This document shows, in pieces, positions 11,789 through 22,777 of a stretch of 64,000 nucleotides of DNA. Within the stretch, counting starts at the first letter, position 1; every line of letters begins with the position of its first letter. Where the stretch lies: NCBI GenBank assembly GCA_025917655.1, contig CP084616.1, forward strand, positions 1,116,001 through 1,180,000, written 5' to 3'. Below the pieces are notes generated by a model. The model had not been told where the DNA came from. It saw only the letters and a list, made by a program, of their open reading frames with translations, and did not search any database. A program made the position numbers and the translations under genes. This DNA is from Chlorella sorokiniana (lineage: Eukaryota > Chlorophyta > Trebouxiophyceae > Chlorellales > Chlorellaceae).

Positions 11789-14700
11789 TGCGCCGCCGCC
11801 GCCGCCCCCGCCGCCCCAGGCCTCCAGCCGGCCGCCTGCTGCAGCGCATGGGCTTGGCGTCGGGGGCTGCCCCGAGCCTGCGCGTGGTGGCGCTGGGGGC
11901 CCCTCTGGGCTGGCGGCGATCGGGGACCAGCCGGGTGCGGGGCACGTGATGTGGGCGGAGACGGCGGGTGTGGCCGCCGTCGAGCGTGTGTTCACCAACT
12001 CGGCTGCCCTGCACGGCGACGCGGTGCTGTCCTTTGCCCGCGCCCTGTGCGCCGTCAGCCAGGAGGAGCTGCACCCGGCGGCCCCGGTGAGCGCGGGACG
12101 CGGGCATGTGGCTGTGGCGCTCGCGGCTTGCCTGCACCGCCGCTCCTGGCTTGCCGCGGCTCTTCTGCCCAGGCCTAGACCAAGATGATTGCACCAGCGG
12201 GCACCCCCTTCACACACACACACACACACATACCTTTTTGCTGCCGCAGGCGAGCGCCCGCGGGTGGGCCTGCTGCAGCGGGTGGTGGAGTGCGCGTATC
12301 ACAACCAGGGCCGCATCCGCCTGGTGTGGTCCCGCCTGTGGGCCACCGTGTCGCAGCACCTCGTCTCGGCGGCGTGCCACACAGGTGGGCGGGCAGGGCA
12401 CACAGGGGGCCCGGGGGAGCGGGGGTTGGGGCGCCGGGCAGCCGGGCAGCGGTGCCGGTACCCGCCGTGTCTGGCGGGCAACCCCCCAACAAAAACGGTC
12501 TGCCTGCGCGCATCTCTCTATTCCTCGCTGGCTGGCGCGCCGCCGGTGCGATGCACCTCACCCACATCGCACAAGGCGCCGCCCGCCCGCGCCGCCCGCC
12601 CGCCCGCGTGCTGCAGACGCCTACGTGGCGATGTACGCTGTGGACGCGCTGCGCCAGCTGGCGGCCAAGCTGCTGGACCGGGCCGAGCTGGCGCGCTTCA
12701 CGCACCAGGGGAGGCGCTGCGCCCCTTTGCGGCGGTGCTGAGGCACTCGGGTGAGCGGCGGCAGGGGGTGAGCGGCGGTGGAGGGGCGGCGGGGCGGCGG
12801 GTCGGGGGAGGGCCACACGCGGCTTCTCTTGGATGGCCACAGGGTGGGGGCACAATTGCGCCGCAGCTGTGTGCCTGCGAAGCCGCCAAGGACCTGAGGC
12901 CTCGCTGGCAGGCAGGCTGCGGCCAGAAAGCGGCAGTTCCGCCCGCGGCCCATGCCCCGTTGCCGCTCTGGAGGCTGTCGGGCGGCGCGTTGCATGCTCC
13001 CGGCTGCTAAGCGCGGTCAGCATGTGCCACCCTCCGCCCCTCTTGCTCGCCTTGCTCCCCATCCAACGAGCGCATCCCCCTTCCCGTCCACGTTCCGCGC
13101 CCCCTGCAGACAGCCCCGCCGTGCGGGAGCTGGCGGTTGCGTGCGTGGCCCACGCGGCGTCGGCCCACCCGCGCGGCCTCGGCTCTGGCTGGCGCTCGGT
13201 CCTGGAGGCCCTGACGCAGGCGGCCCGAGACCCCTCCCCGCGGTCGTGGGGCAGGCGCTAGATGCGCTGCCGCCCGTGATAGAGGCCCTGCTGCGTCCCG
13301 CTGGCCACACGCAGCTGCGGTGAGGGGGCGGCAGCTGCGGGGGAGGGGGCAGCTGCGACTGAGGGAGCAGGGCAAGGGACGGCCAGGGGGCGAGGGGGAT
13401 GGAGTGGGCTGCCTGGGGGAGGGGGCGCGCGCGTGCGGCATGACCCGGGCGTTGGGGGCCGAGCCGAGCCAGGGCAGCCCTGCTGCGGGGCTGGGGCAAC
13501 GCAAGGGGCACCTGTTTCCAAGCCCCGCGCTGCGACCCAGCCGCCAAGGTCCCCCTTGAGAGCGCGGCCCTTGGGCGCCGCTCCTCCGGCCCCGTTAAGC
13601 TGCTCCCCGCTGCCGTCGCCGCCGCCGCTGCTGCCCTACCGCAGGGAGTGCGTGGCAGCTGTGCTGGCGGGGGTGGAGAACCCTCACGGCTTTGAGGAGC
13701 TGTCGCTGGCGGCGCTGCAGCTGTTCCGGGTGGGTGCCAGCTGGCGGCTAGCTGGCTGTGAGTGCTGCAGGGCGGGCAGGAGAGTGCGCTTGGGGAAGGC
13801 GTGGGGGCACCCGCAGGCTCGGGCCTCGGGCACTTCGGAGGGGGGCGGTGGTGGGGTGGGGGCTGTGGGGCAAAAGCATGTGGGCCCGTTGTTGGTGTGG
13901 TTGCGCGGTGTGCACGCTCAGCCGACCGTCGCCAGCTGCGCGCGTGGTGCTGGCAGGCGCTGGCGCGGCGGCTGGGCGAGGCGCTCAGCGACGGCGAGGC
14001 GGGCGAGGCGCTGGCGGCCCTGGAGCATGCCGCGCCTGCAGCGGGGCGGCGGCCAGCCCCGAGAGGGCGGCGCAGCGGCTGTCGCCCGCGCTGGGCCCTG
14101 CCGCCGCCGAGCAGCAGCAGCAGCAGCAGGCAGGGGGAGGAGGAGGAGGCGGCGGCAGCGCGGCCGGCGCGCCGGCGGCGACAGCCAGCCCGCGTCGCCG
14201 GCCGGGGCGGACGCGGCGGTGGGCGCCTGGCGCGCTCTGCTGGTCCCTCTGGCGACTGTGGCCCGGCTGGATGGGCGGCCGCGGGTGGCGGACGCAGCTG
14301 CCGCTGTGCTGCTGCAAGTGCTGGCGGCGCACGGCGGCGCCCTCGCCCCGCTGCCCTGGCAGCTGCTGCTGGAGGCCACGCTGCTGCCGCTGCTGGCGCT
14401 GCCCGCCGAGGAGGCGGCCGTCGGCGGCACGCCCCGCTTGGATGGCGCGCACCCGCCCACCCAGCGGCCCGCCTCGCCGGAAGTGGCGGAAGTGGCGGCA
14501 CCCGCGGACGGCGGCGGCGCAGACGGCGAGCCCCCTGCCACGGCGCGCACCGCCTCTGCGCAGCCTGCGGCCGCGCTGCTGCCGCCTGCAGTGCCCGGCA
14601 CGCTCAGCTTTGAAGGGCTGGACAGGTGGGCGGGGTGGCTGGGCGGCGAGAGGGGGCCTAAGCCTGGCATGCTCCATCCCGCTGGCCTGCCTGTGAAGGG

Positions 14701-16379
14701 GAGCGAGAGCGGCAGGATCCCACGCGTCTGTCGCTTGACCGCCCTGCAGCCAGCTCAGCTTGCCGAGGCTCCAGCTCAGCGCCCCACCACCTGTACCGCC
14801 TGCCACACATGTGTCCCGCAGGCTGGAGCGTCACGCGTCCACGCACATGCCGGAGCTGTGGCAGCTGCTGCTGGAAGCTGACCTGGCGGCGGCGGCGGCC
14901 GAGGCAGCGGCGGAGGCGGCGCAGCGGCAGCCCGGCCGCGCGAACGGCGGCGGCGAGCCGGCGGCAGGCGCGCGGGCGCCGGCGCGCCGCCTGCCGCTGC
15001 TGTGGCGGCCGCTGCTGGCGCTGCTGCAGCGCTACGTCAGCTTCCCGGCGGAATCGACGGCGGTGCTGGGCGTGAACCAGCTGCACCAGCTGCTGCTGGC
15101 GGCGGCGCCGCTGCTGGATGCCGACTGCTGGCAGGTGGCGGCGGCGGCCCTGCAGGAGCTCTGCCTGCGCGACCCCTGGGCCCCGACGCGGCGCCCGGCG
15201 CCGCCGCCGCCGCCGCGGAGGCGCTGCGCCGGCGCAGCCGCCTCGCCGTGCTGCTGCAGCGCGTGCTGGACTCGCTGCTGCGCCAGCGTGCGGCGGCCAT
15301 GCCGGGGCAGGTGCAGCTGCAGCTGCTGGACCTGCTGCACCGCACCGTGCTGGCGGCCGCCGCCATCAACGCGGCGCCAGGGCGGCGCGACGCAGCGCAG
15401 CGCGTGCTCGCCGCCGGCCCGCAGGGCTGCGCGGGGCGCGCCTGCGGCCTGGCCGCAAGGCGCAGACGGCGTCAACGGCGGCACGGACTCGACCGCGGCC
15501 GCCGGCGGCCAGCCGGGCCTGCTCCCAGAGGACAGCAGCGGCGGCGGCGGCGGCGGCGGCCTGCCCGGGGGGAGGAGGAGGAGGAGGGCGGCGGCGCGGC
15601 GGCCTGGGAGCAGCTGCGCCCGCACTTGCGCGCCAGGAGGCCGAGGGCGGCTGCCTCTACATTGCCGCGCTGCAGCGCTGCGTGCGCGCCCCCGCCGCCA
15701 GCAACGGCACCGCCGCCGCCGTGGCCGCCGAGTGCGAGCAGCGCCTGGCCCTCTTCTGTCTCTGGGTGGTGCAGGGGGCGGCGCAGCGGCTGGCCCCCTC
15801 CGACGACGGCGCGGCAGGCAGCGGCGCAAGCTCTCCCGACGCCGCGGCGGCGGCGCTGGCGGCCGCGGTGGCGGCCAGCCCGGGCGCGCCTCCGATGGCG
15901 TCGCCCGCCGACGGCGCCGCCCCCGCCCCCAACCCCGCTGACCAGGCCTGGGACGACGCAGTCAGGCGGGGCCCTGCCGCTGCCGCCCCCTGCCTGACCC
16001 TCACCTGCTGCCCTTACCTCGCCTCGCCCCGCCCCGCCGCTGCTGTCAGCGCAGCGCACGCGCATTCCTGCACACCCCTGAGGCTGCGCTTGCCGTGTGC
16101 ACGGGGGCTAGCACAAGCCCTCCATCCCTCCCCCTTCAACACGCACACACACACACACCGCCTCCACGCTCCCCTCCCCCCTTCCTTGCCGCAGAGCCCC
16201 GTGGTGGATGCCGCGCTGCAGGCGTACTGCGAGCTGAGCCCCCGGTGTGGGCGGTACAGCAGGCGGCGGCCTTCCCCCACCTCGCCCGACTCGTCTGCTC
16301 CCCCTCCCGCTCCGTGCGCCGCGCCCTCAGGGCCCTGCTGCAGCGACACGTGCCCAGCCTGCTGGCGGCCACGGCCTAG
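3644..16379 (+). CDS. BIG-type ARF guanine-nucleotide exchange factor (SEC7 domain)
   Basis: Large multi-exon gene for a trans-Golgi/endosomal ARF-GEF that loads GTP on ARF GTPases for vesicle budding. Start: ATG at 3644, [18 protein letters not shown]. The N-terminal DCB region (to about 5070) includes [20 protein letters not shown]. The HUS region (7120-7870) contains the HUS-box sequence [10 protein letters not shown]. The SEC7 domain (about 8700-10080) has [13 protein letters not shown], then [20 protein letters not shown], in which the Glu of PGEAQ is the catalytic glutamic finger, then [17 protein letters not shown] and RISADDF. HDS-type helical repeats follow to the stop TAG at 16377-16379. 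Ala/Pro/Gly-rich inserts (11757-11816, 14090-14170) are typical of GC-rich algae. Two single-base C/G-run deficits (8738-8742, 8798-8801) break the SEC7 frame. The family is certain; BIG rather than GNOM is inferred from architecture. It converges on the BNR gene. Confidence 0.9.
4313..4337 (+). repeat. GT microsatellite near an intron donor
   Basis: A (GT)n tract lies just inside an intron of the ARF-GEF gene, after the donor that follows the exon ending [10 protein letters not shown] tracts sit at acceptor ends elsewhere in the same gene (about 4062-4078, 12213-12231, 16141-16159). Confidence 0.8.
11757..11816 (+). repeat. GCG/GCC trinucleotide repeat in ARF-GEF coding sequence
   Basis: About 30 bases of GCG/GGC triplets are followed at once by about 25 bases of CCG/GCC triplets. 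They encode an Ala run then a Pro run in the post-SEC7 region. The two halves are complementary and could fold into a very GC-rich hairpin, a likely site for length variation or sequencing error. Confidence 0.8.
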
Positions 16380-16769
16380 GCCGGGGGAAGGCGGGCAGCT
16401 GGGGGAGGGCGTGGCCACAGCTCCAGGTGCCGCGGGAAGCCATGCTCCCCCAATACAACCACCCCATTCCCCTGCGTGGCTGGTCTGCAATGCTCTCAGT
16501 CAGTTCTTTCATTTTGTTCCGCCGGCCCCTGCAAGCTCTCTTCACACAAGGCGCAAGGAAAGTATGTGCACAGGGAGCGAGGGCTTGCATAAAGCCCTCG
16601 GCAGAGGGAGCAAGCAGGACCGGGTCGGCAGGGCAGCTGCCCGCTGCCACCACATGCACGCAGGGGTGGCTGGCATTGCAGCACGCCGCAATCAGCGCGG
16701 CTGGCAACGGTCCGCGGGCTGGAAGCGAGTGCCCGCAGGCCGCAGGTTGACGCAGAGCTGGCCGCCGCC
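16380..16769. other. Convergent intergenic region
   Basis: 390 bases between the stop of the ARF-GEF gene and the stop of the minus-strand BNR gene. It must hold both 3' untranslated regions. No TGTAA was found and no gene is apparent. Confidence 0.4.
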
Positions 16770-17504
16770 TCAGTGCATGACGGAGCTGGGGCTCTGCCCG
16801 GCGCCGCCAAGCAGGTGACTGGCGAGGGCAGGCGGGCCAGCGGGCCCAGCGCCGCCGCTCGGCGTCCTGCGCCCCCAGCAGGTGCCCGGTGTCGGTGCCC
16901 AGCAGCGCCTGGCCGCGCCAAAAGTAGGGCACCGGTGTGCGCTCGCCGCGGGCCTGCAGGCAGAAAAGGGGGCAGGGGGCCAGACGCTGAGCGCCAGGGA
17001 ACGGCGGCGCCGGGGGCGCTGACCTGTCGACCGCCGCATGGAGAGCACAGCGTGCCCACCCCCAGCAACTGGAGCGGCAGCCGCAAGGGCCTGCTCCCCT
17101 TACCAGACACACACACGCTGCACGCCGGCAGCTCACCTCAGCGCAGCCCGGGTTGGCGAAGACGCGCTCGGTGATGTCGGCCCAGGACTCGCCGCCGTCT
17201 GCCGAGCGGTAGACGTGCACGCCCAGCGCGGGGGCGGTCCCCGCCGCCACCAGCACCTCCCCCTGCGGGCGGGTGGGCGGGCCGGCAGGGCGCAACATCA
17301 GCGTGGGCTTGCCCCTCACCGGCCCGGCAGCAAAGCAGGGTAGAAGGAACAGGTGCAGCCACCAGCGGGGCAGGAGCCACCTCGGCCCTCTGGTGGCCAT
17401 GCCGGCAAGGGGCCTGTTTCGCCAGCGGAAGCCCAGCTGCGGCCAGGTCCCCACCCCCTTTCCAAACACCCATCACACCCCACCCGCCCTCCCTCCCTCC
17501 CCTT

Positions 17505-17536
<32 letters not shown>

Positions 17537-18615
17537 GCCCTGCCGCCCCCTCCACGCGCCTGCCGCTCCGGGTTGAAGGCCAGGCCCACCGTGTACCGCC
17601 CCGCCCACACCTCGGGGCACTGCCGCTGCCAGCTGGCGCCCGCGTCGCGCGTCGCGTACAGCCCGCGCCCTGCGGGGCAGCCAGGCAGTGGGCAGCGGTT
17701 CGAGCCCTCTTGTGAGGAGGCTTTGCAGCCGTCATCCGGGAGCCCCAGGCACGATGCCCGAGCAGCGGGCGGCGATGCCTGCGGCCGCTGGCAGGCGGCG
17801 CTGGCTGCGGCTGCGCCCCCACTGCCCCCCCCCCCCCCGCCCCGCACCCGTCACCGCCAGCCAGTGGCGGGGTCATGCGGGTCGATGCGGCAGGAGTGGA
17901 TGTCCGGGTAGAGGCCGCCGTTGCGCTCCTGCCACGCGTCGGCGCCGTCGGGGCCGCCGCCGCGCCGTCCCCACCAGCACGCCGCCCACCTCGATCCCCG
18001 CCGCCAGCTCTGGCTGCTGGGCCAGGGCCGCGGCGGGATCGTGCACCCCACGCGTGGGGGAGGGTGGGGAGGCAGCGGGCGACTGGGCGGGCGGCAGCGC
18101 TTCCAGGCTAAGGACGTGGGGCTTGTGGGGCGGCGCCGGGAAGCTCCAGTCGCCGCGGCTGGGCGCCGCCGCAAAGCCGTGGGACCCGGCCGACCAGCTC
18201 CTGCCGCCGTCCAGGCTGCAGAAGACGTCCGCAGGCTCCGTGCCCGCAGCCAGGCCCACGGGGCGGCCCCCTGGCCGTCTGACGGCGGCGGCGGCGGCGG
18301 CTCCCACACCAGGCAGCTGCGCGCGTCCCCTCGCCACACCCACTGGCTCTCCGGCACGCCGGCGCTGGCTGCCTCCTCCCCTGGCAGGTGAAGCAGGTGC
18401 ACCCCGCTTAGTTGCTCCCCCGACGCGAACTGCTGGGCCTTGTACATGTTGTGGACGGGGCCAAGCACGGGCACCGCCGCCGCCGCCACGCGGCCGCTGG
18501 CGCCCACGCTGAGATGGGTGATCACATTGTCGCGCAGCGCGGCTACTTTCGGAACTTGATCCACGAACCGGTACACCCCGGCAAAGGTGCCGACCAAGAG
18601 GCCGGAGGTCGCCAT
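16770..18615 (-). CDS. BNR/Asp-box repeat (sialidase-like beta-propeller) protein
   Basis: Starts with ATG at 18615, MATSGLLVGTFAGVYRF. It carries at least three Asp-box repeats (SxDxGxxW type): CSLDGGRSWSAGSHGF (about 18190-18235), ATRDAGASWQRQC (about 17625-17660) and YRSADGGESWADITERVF (about 17155-17215). These mark WD40/YVTN/BNR-like beta-propeller repeats, as in many bacterial proteins annotated as glycosyl hydrolase or exo-alpha-sialidase. No catalytic residues can be assigned, so hydrolase activity is not supported. No signal peptide is evident. The likely C-terminus is SPSSVMH-stop at 16770. A C-run deficit at 18267-18271 and probably others near 17960 and 16800 break the frame. One intron holds a long CA tract (17510-17536). 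Confidence 0.7.
17510..17536. repeat. CA/GT microsatellite in intron
   Basis: About 13 CA units on the plus strand, so GT on the transcribed strand of the BNR gene, just after a donor site. The bases before it (CCCTTCAACACGCACAC) also occur before the CA tract at 16133-16159 in the ARF-GEF gene. Confidence 0.85.
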
Positions 18616-18788
18616 GGCGCTACCTCGCGCAGCAGCGGTGTCGGGGGATGCCAAATGCCACTGATGGAGGCTCGAGATCTGCGATAGAACCGCCTGCTGC
18701 CGAAAAGGGCCCTGAAACAGCTGACAGGGCATTGCCGTGGCTGATGTCAGAGGCGGCCACCGCCGCCAACAGCTGGCGCGCCAAAAGG

Positions 18789-18793
18789 TTACA
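18789..18793 (-). terminator. Candidate TGTAA polyadenylation signal
   Basis: TGTAA on the minus strand about 105 bases past the stop of the kinase gene at 18897-21715, a usual distance for green-algal 3' ends. Confidence 0.5.
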
Positions 18794-18896
18794 ATCGTTG
18801 TCCTTCAATTGATGAGGTAATCATGGTCGTGGTCAAGGTCAAAAGTTCAATATAAAAAGGCGACACAGAGGTCCAGCATCACAGGATGGCTTGCTG

Positions 18897-21715
18897 TCAC
18901 GACGCCGCCCGCAAGCTGGCCCGGGAAGCCTGCTTGGACGGCGCCGGCGACTCCAGCGCCGCCGCCGCTGCAGCCGCTGCCTTGAGCGCGTTCGAGTTGG
19001 GGGTGGCGGAGGCCGAGATGGCGTCGCTGATGCGCCGCTGCAGCGGCAAGGACTTGCTGTTGCTGCGGGGGGAAGGTGTGAGGGGGGCACAGCCATGTTT
19101 GCCGCTGCAGCTGCTGCCACAAACACCGGCGTCAGGGCATGAGCGCTTGATTTGGCGGGGTGGAACAGGGGCTGCATCCCTCCCATGCCAAGGAAGAGCG
19201 GAAGCACGACAAGCTCCCAAGCAGTTGGTGTGAACCCCCGGCGGGGCCACCCTGCCCGCCCACCGCCGCGAGATGGTGTCCTGGATGCGCGCCGCCGTCT
19301 CGCTGAGGTGCGCCTCCGCCCCGCCTCCGCCCGCCGCCTCATCCACGGGTGGGCCAGCACCTGCTCGCAGGTCAGCCGCTTGGCGGGGTCCACCACCAGC
19401 AGCTTCTTCATCAGGTCCTTGGCCTCGTCGCTGACCTGGCGGGCGCAGGCGCAAGTGCCAGTCAACGGCTGCCCGGCAACGCGCGCCGGGCACAATGTAG
19501 GCAGCGTTTGAGACTGGGGAGCAGTGCCAGGCACCCGCCCGCGCCCAACAGCCCCCCACCTTTTGCCACACCGGGTCTCTGAGGCTGTACTTGCCCGCCA
19601 TGATGGAGCGCAGCAGGCGCGGCTCGCTCTTGTCGTGGAAGGGCGGCGTCCCCGCCAGCAGCATGTACAGAATGACGCCTGCGAAGCAGGGGTGTGGCGT
19701 GCATGTGCTTGTGTGTCTATGTGTGGAGAGAAGGGGGCAGGGCGAGAGTGCCGACGACATGCGCAGGCGCCAAGAACAGCGCGCGCGGTCGCCAGCGGGA
19801 GGCCCAGCCAGCGCCACGTTGCCCCCACACCCGCCCACCCCACCCGCGCTCCATAGGTCACACTCCTTGCTGTAGCGGTGCTCGTAAGAGTCGGGGCCGG
19901 CTCTCCCGAGGGCTGCATGATGCCGCGGATGACCTCGGGCGCAATGTAGCCTGCCCCGGGTTGCCAGGAGGGGGTGGCAGTGGGAGTGGGTGGGTGAGTA
20001 GCGGAAAGGGTGGGGTGCAAACGGGGTTCGATGGAGGTGGGGCCAGAGATAAAAGGGAGTTTTGTCCTGGGGGCGGCTCGGCGGAAAACGGCCTCATGCC
20101 ATCTCCACACCACCTGAGCCTGCCTGCCAGCCAGCAAGCCGCAGCAGCAGTGGCCACTGAAGAAAGCATGGGGTTTCGCACGGCGGCAAGTCCCGCAAGG
20201 GGGCGAGGCAGCCCTGCCGTGCCAGCCCTCGCCCCGCTCTTGCCGCCCCACCTGGGGTGCCGCACACCGTCTTCATCGCGTCCTGCCGCGCCCCCTGCAC
20301 CTTCTTGGCAAACCCAAAATCTGCCAGCTTGATGCAGGTGATGTCGCCGGGGGCCACCAGCAGCAGGTTGTCCAGCTTGAGGTCCCGGTGCACGATGCCC
20401 CTGGAGCAGGAAGACAGATGGGCACCAAAGTTGGCAAGAGGATGACGGAAAAACAGGGGAGGAGAGAGGAGAGGAGGGAGGCAGCTGGCAGGTTGTGCCG
20501 CGCAGCAGCGGCGGCTGCGACGCCACGCGGGCTGGCCGCAGCGCGCCGACGGCACCCGGGTGTGACAGGCCTCACCTGGAGTGCAGGTACTGTATCGCCT
20601 CGATGAGCTGGCGGAAGATGGTGCGCGCGTCCGCCTCGCTGTAGTGCCCCTGATCCAGGACCGCATCCAGCAGCTCCCCCTGCAGCCGGGACCAGCCAGT
20701 CGGCAAGCGCTGCAAGGCGGCGGGCGGCGGAGCTGTGCGGGCAGAGCACGCTGCGCTGACGAGCCGCACCAAGGCACTTTGCCCCCCCCAAGAAAACAAA
20801 ACACAACACGCTCCCCACAAACCCACCCTTGAGCAGGTCCATGATGAGGTACACCTTGCTATGCTGCACAAAGTACTCGTGTAGGCGGATGACGTGGGGG
20901 CTCTCCAGGTGCAGCAGCGCGTCAATCTCCTGCGGGGCGGCAGGAGCAGGTGGGGGTGTTGGTGGTGTGTGTGAGGGGGCCGGGGGCGGGGCGGGGGCAA
21001 AGCTCATGTCGGCATTGCACTCGCTCTCTGCAGTCTGTTTCACGAGGAGCAGATGCCACCAGGGAGGGCGAGGGGGACGGGGCAGATGGCTGGCGAGGCC
21101 GGCAGGTGCGCGCGCCACCGTGGCGCTATGCAGCCCGCGCCGCCGCCGCTACCTTCATGATGGCGGCTCGGTCCGACAGGTGCTCGTTCACCCGCTTGCC
21201 CGGCTTGGGCAGTGGAATGATCTTGCATGCGTACTGTTTCCCCGTGTCGCGGTGCGTGGCCAACCGCACTTTGGAGAAGCCTGCGGCCGCAGCGCCCAGA
21301 TGGCTGACGGACGGGCACGTTGCCGCAGCAGGAGCGATGCATAGCGCACGAAAGCAGGCGGGGAGGCCAGGCCAGCACGCTTGCAGCGTTGGCGCCGCAG
21401 CCAGGCGATTCTGTGTGTGCGTGAGGTCTCACCTCCCTCCCCAATCTGCGCCCCCAGCTCATAAACCTCCTCCAGGGTGGCATCCGTACGCAGCTTCTTC
21501 CCATCCCTGCAGCCAGGCCCAGGGGCGGCTCGGCCAGCAATGCAGCCGCCATTCATTGCGCCCCGCAAGCCCTGCACCGGCGACCTGCGGCTCTGCCGGC
21601 AGCCTGCCCTCAGCGAGGAGGACGCAGGCACCCAGCCGCCCCCGGCGACGCACTCTGGGTACTGCTCCTCCTCAGCAGCTTTGTGCTGGGTGGGAGTGCT
21701 CGACACACAGCCCAT
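18897..21715 (-). CDS. CaMK-like Ser/Thr protein kinase, copy A
   Basis: The start MGCVSSTPT (ATG at 21715) is an N-myristoylation plus palmitoylation signature, so membrane attachment is inferred. Exon 1 ends QYPE; exon 2 begins DGKKLRTDATLEEVYELG. The kinase domain follows: Gly loop IGEGGFSKVRLATH, VAIK-type lysine in [30 protein letters not shown], catalytic loop IVHRDLKLDNLLL, Mg-binding DFGFAKK, activation segment TVCGTPGYIAPEVI, then GVILYMLLAGTPPF and [13 protein letters not shown]. After the domain comes a short Ala/Ser-rich tail ending SRASLRAAS. No EF-hands are visible, so it is not a classical CDPK. The frame breaks at a G run, 19893-19896, between EVIRGIMQP and DLWSAG, and again after HPWM. 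It is paired head-to-head with copy B. Confidence 0.85.
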
Positions 21716-22777
21716 GGGCTGTACACACGCTCACGCACGCAATCGTTGCACAGCCCAGCGCTTCCCCTCCTGCAAGGCCAGGCAGCCCAGGAGCAGTTCT
21801 GCGCAGGTTCCAGCGACAGTGGCGGGGCGGGGCACAAGGCGGGGGCCCATCGGAGCGATGCCGGCGGCTCATGGTCAGCGCACACCTTGGCTTGCGCCTG
21901 TATCGCTGAACGTCGCTGCCGTGCTTCCGGCGGAAATCGCTGGTGCAAACTTCTGCTTTGCTGTCCACCAGCACCTTGCTGTCCTAGATGCTAATTCGAA
22001 TGCATGCACATGGGAGACAGCGACACTGGCAAAGCGCAAGTTGTGACTAGCTGTACATCCGGTAAACTGCATCTTGCTCGTGTCAATACTCTTTGACCAG
22101 GATGATGCGTAAATCATGGTTTGTTGAGAGTGCAAACCTAGATCGCAGGCTGTTACCGGCACAAGGGACAGGCCAGACTTAAAGGTCGGTGTGCCCAATC
22201 TGCCCTGCCCAAACGTTATGTTCCTGACATCAGTATCGGCAGGATCATATCACAAACAGCTAAACCGATTTGGTGCCCATGTCGCAAGGGAAGGTCTTGG
22301 CCGCCTGTTATCGCTACGTCCGGGACGCTGGTGCGCCACATGTCTCTCTGGCGTGCACCAATGCTAAAGCATTGCCATCACCAGTGAAACAGACTCAAGT
22401 TCATCCTGTAAGGGCCAATTTTCCCATGCATGCTGCTTCCGCCACTGCCAAGCACGCACCGCCAGACGCTTCCATGAAGGAAGGCTGACTTCTGGCTGTG
22501 ACTTGGCCAACGTTCGTTTGGTGCCATCTACAGATCTGCATGTGCACCTTGTGCAATACATGTGCATGCAAAGGACGCAGGGAGCCTGGTGCATATGAGG
22601 GGCAGGTGCAATTGAGTGGTCGCATCTCGCCAGCGACTCACTGGCAGCACAAGTATCTCTTCAAAGCAGGATGAACTTTGATTTGCGTATTATTGCCATC
22701 AGCGTTTCGTATAGAACAGCAGCTCAAAAAGAGTCCCGAGCTTCACCGAGAGGCCAGAAGCGCTCGCCCACCGCGGC
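21716..22777. other. Shared promoter region of the divergent kinase pair
   Basis: 1,062 bases between two divergent paralogous kinase start codons. It is more AT-rich than the flanking exons and must hold both promoters. I found no clear inverted symmetry or TATA box by eye. Confidence 0.45.

Noticed and set aside
13017-14501. Long minus-strand open frame opposite the ARF-GEF gene
   Set aside because: Low-complexity Pro/Ala/Arg translation without any domain; the plus strand continues the GEF helical repeats.
17510-17536. CA tract as Z-DNA or a regulatory element
   Set aside because: Similar tracts sit at donor or acceptor ends of many introns here, so a general intron feature explains it better.
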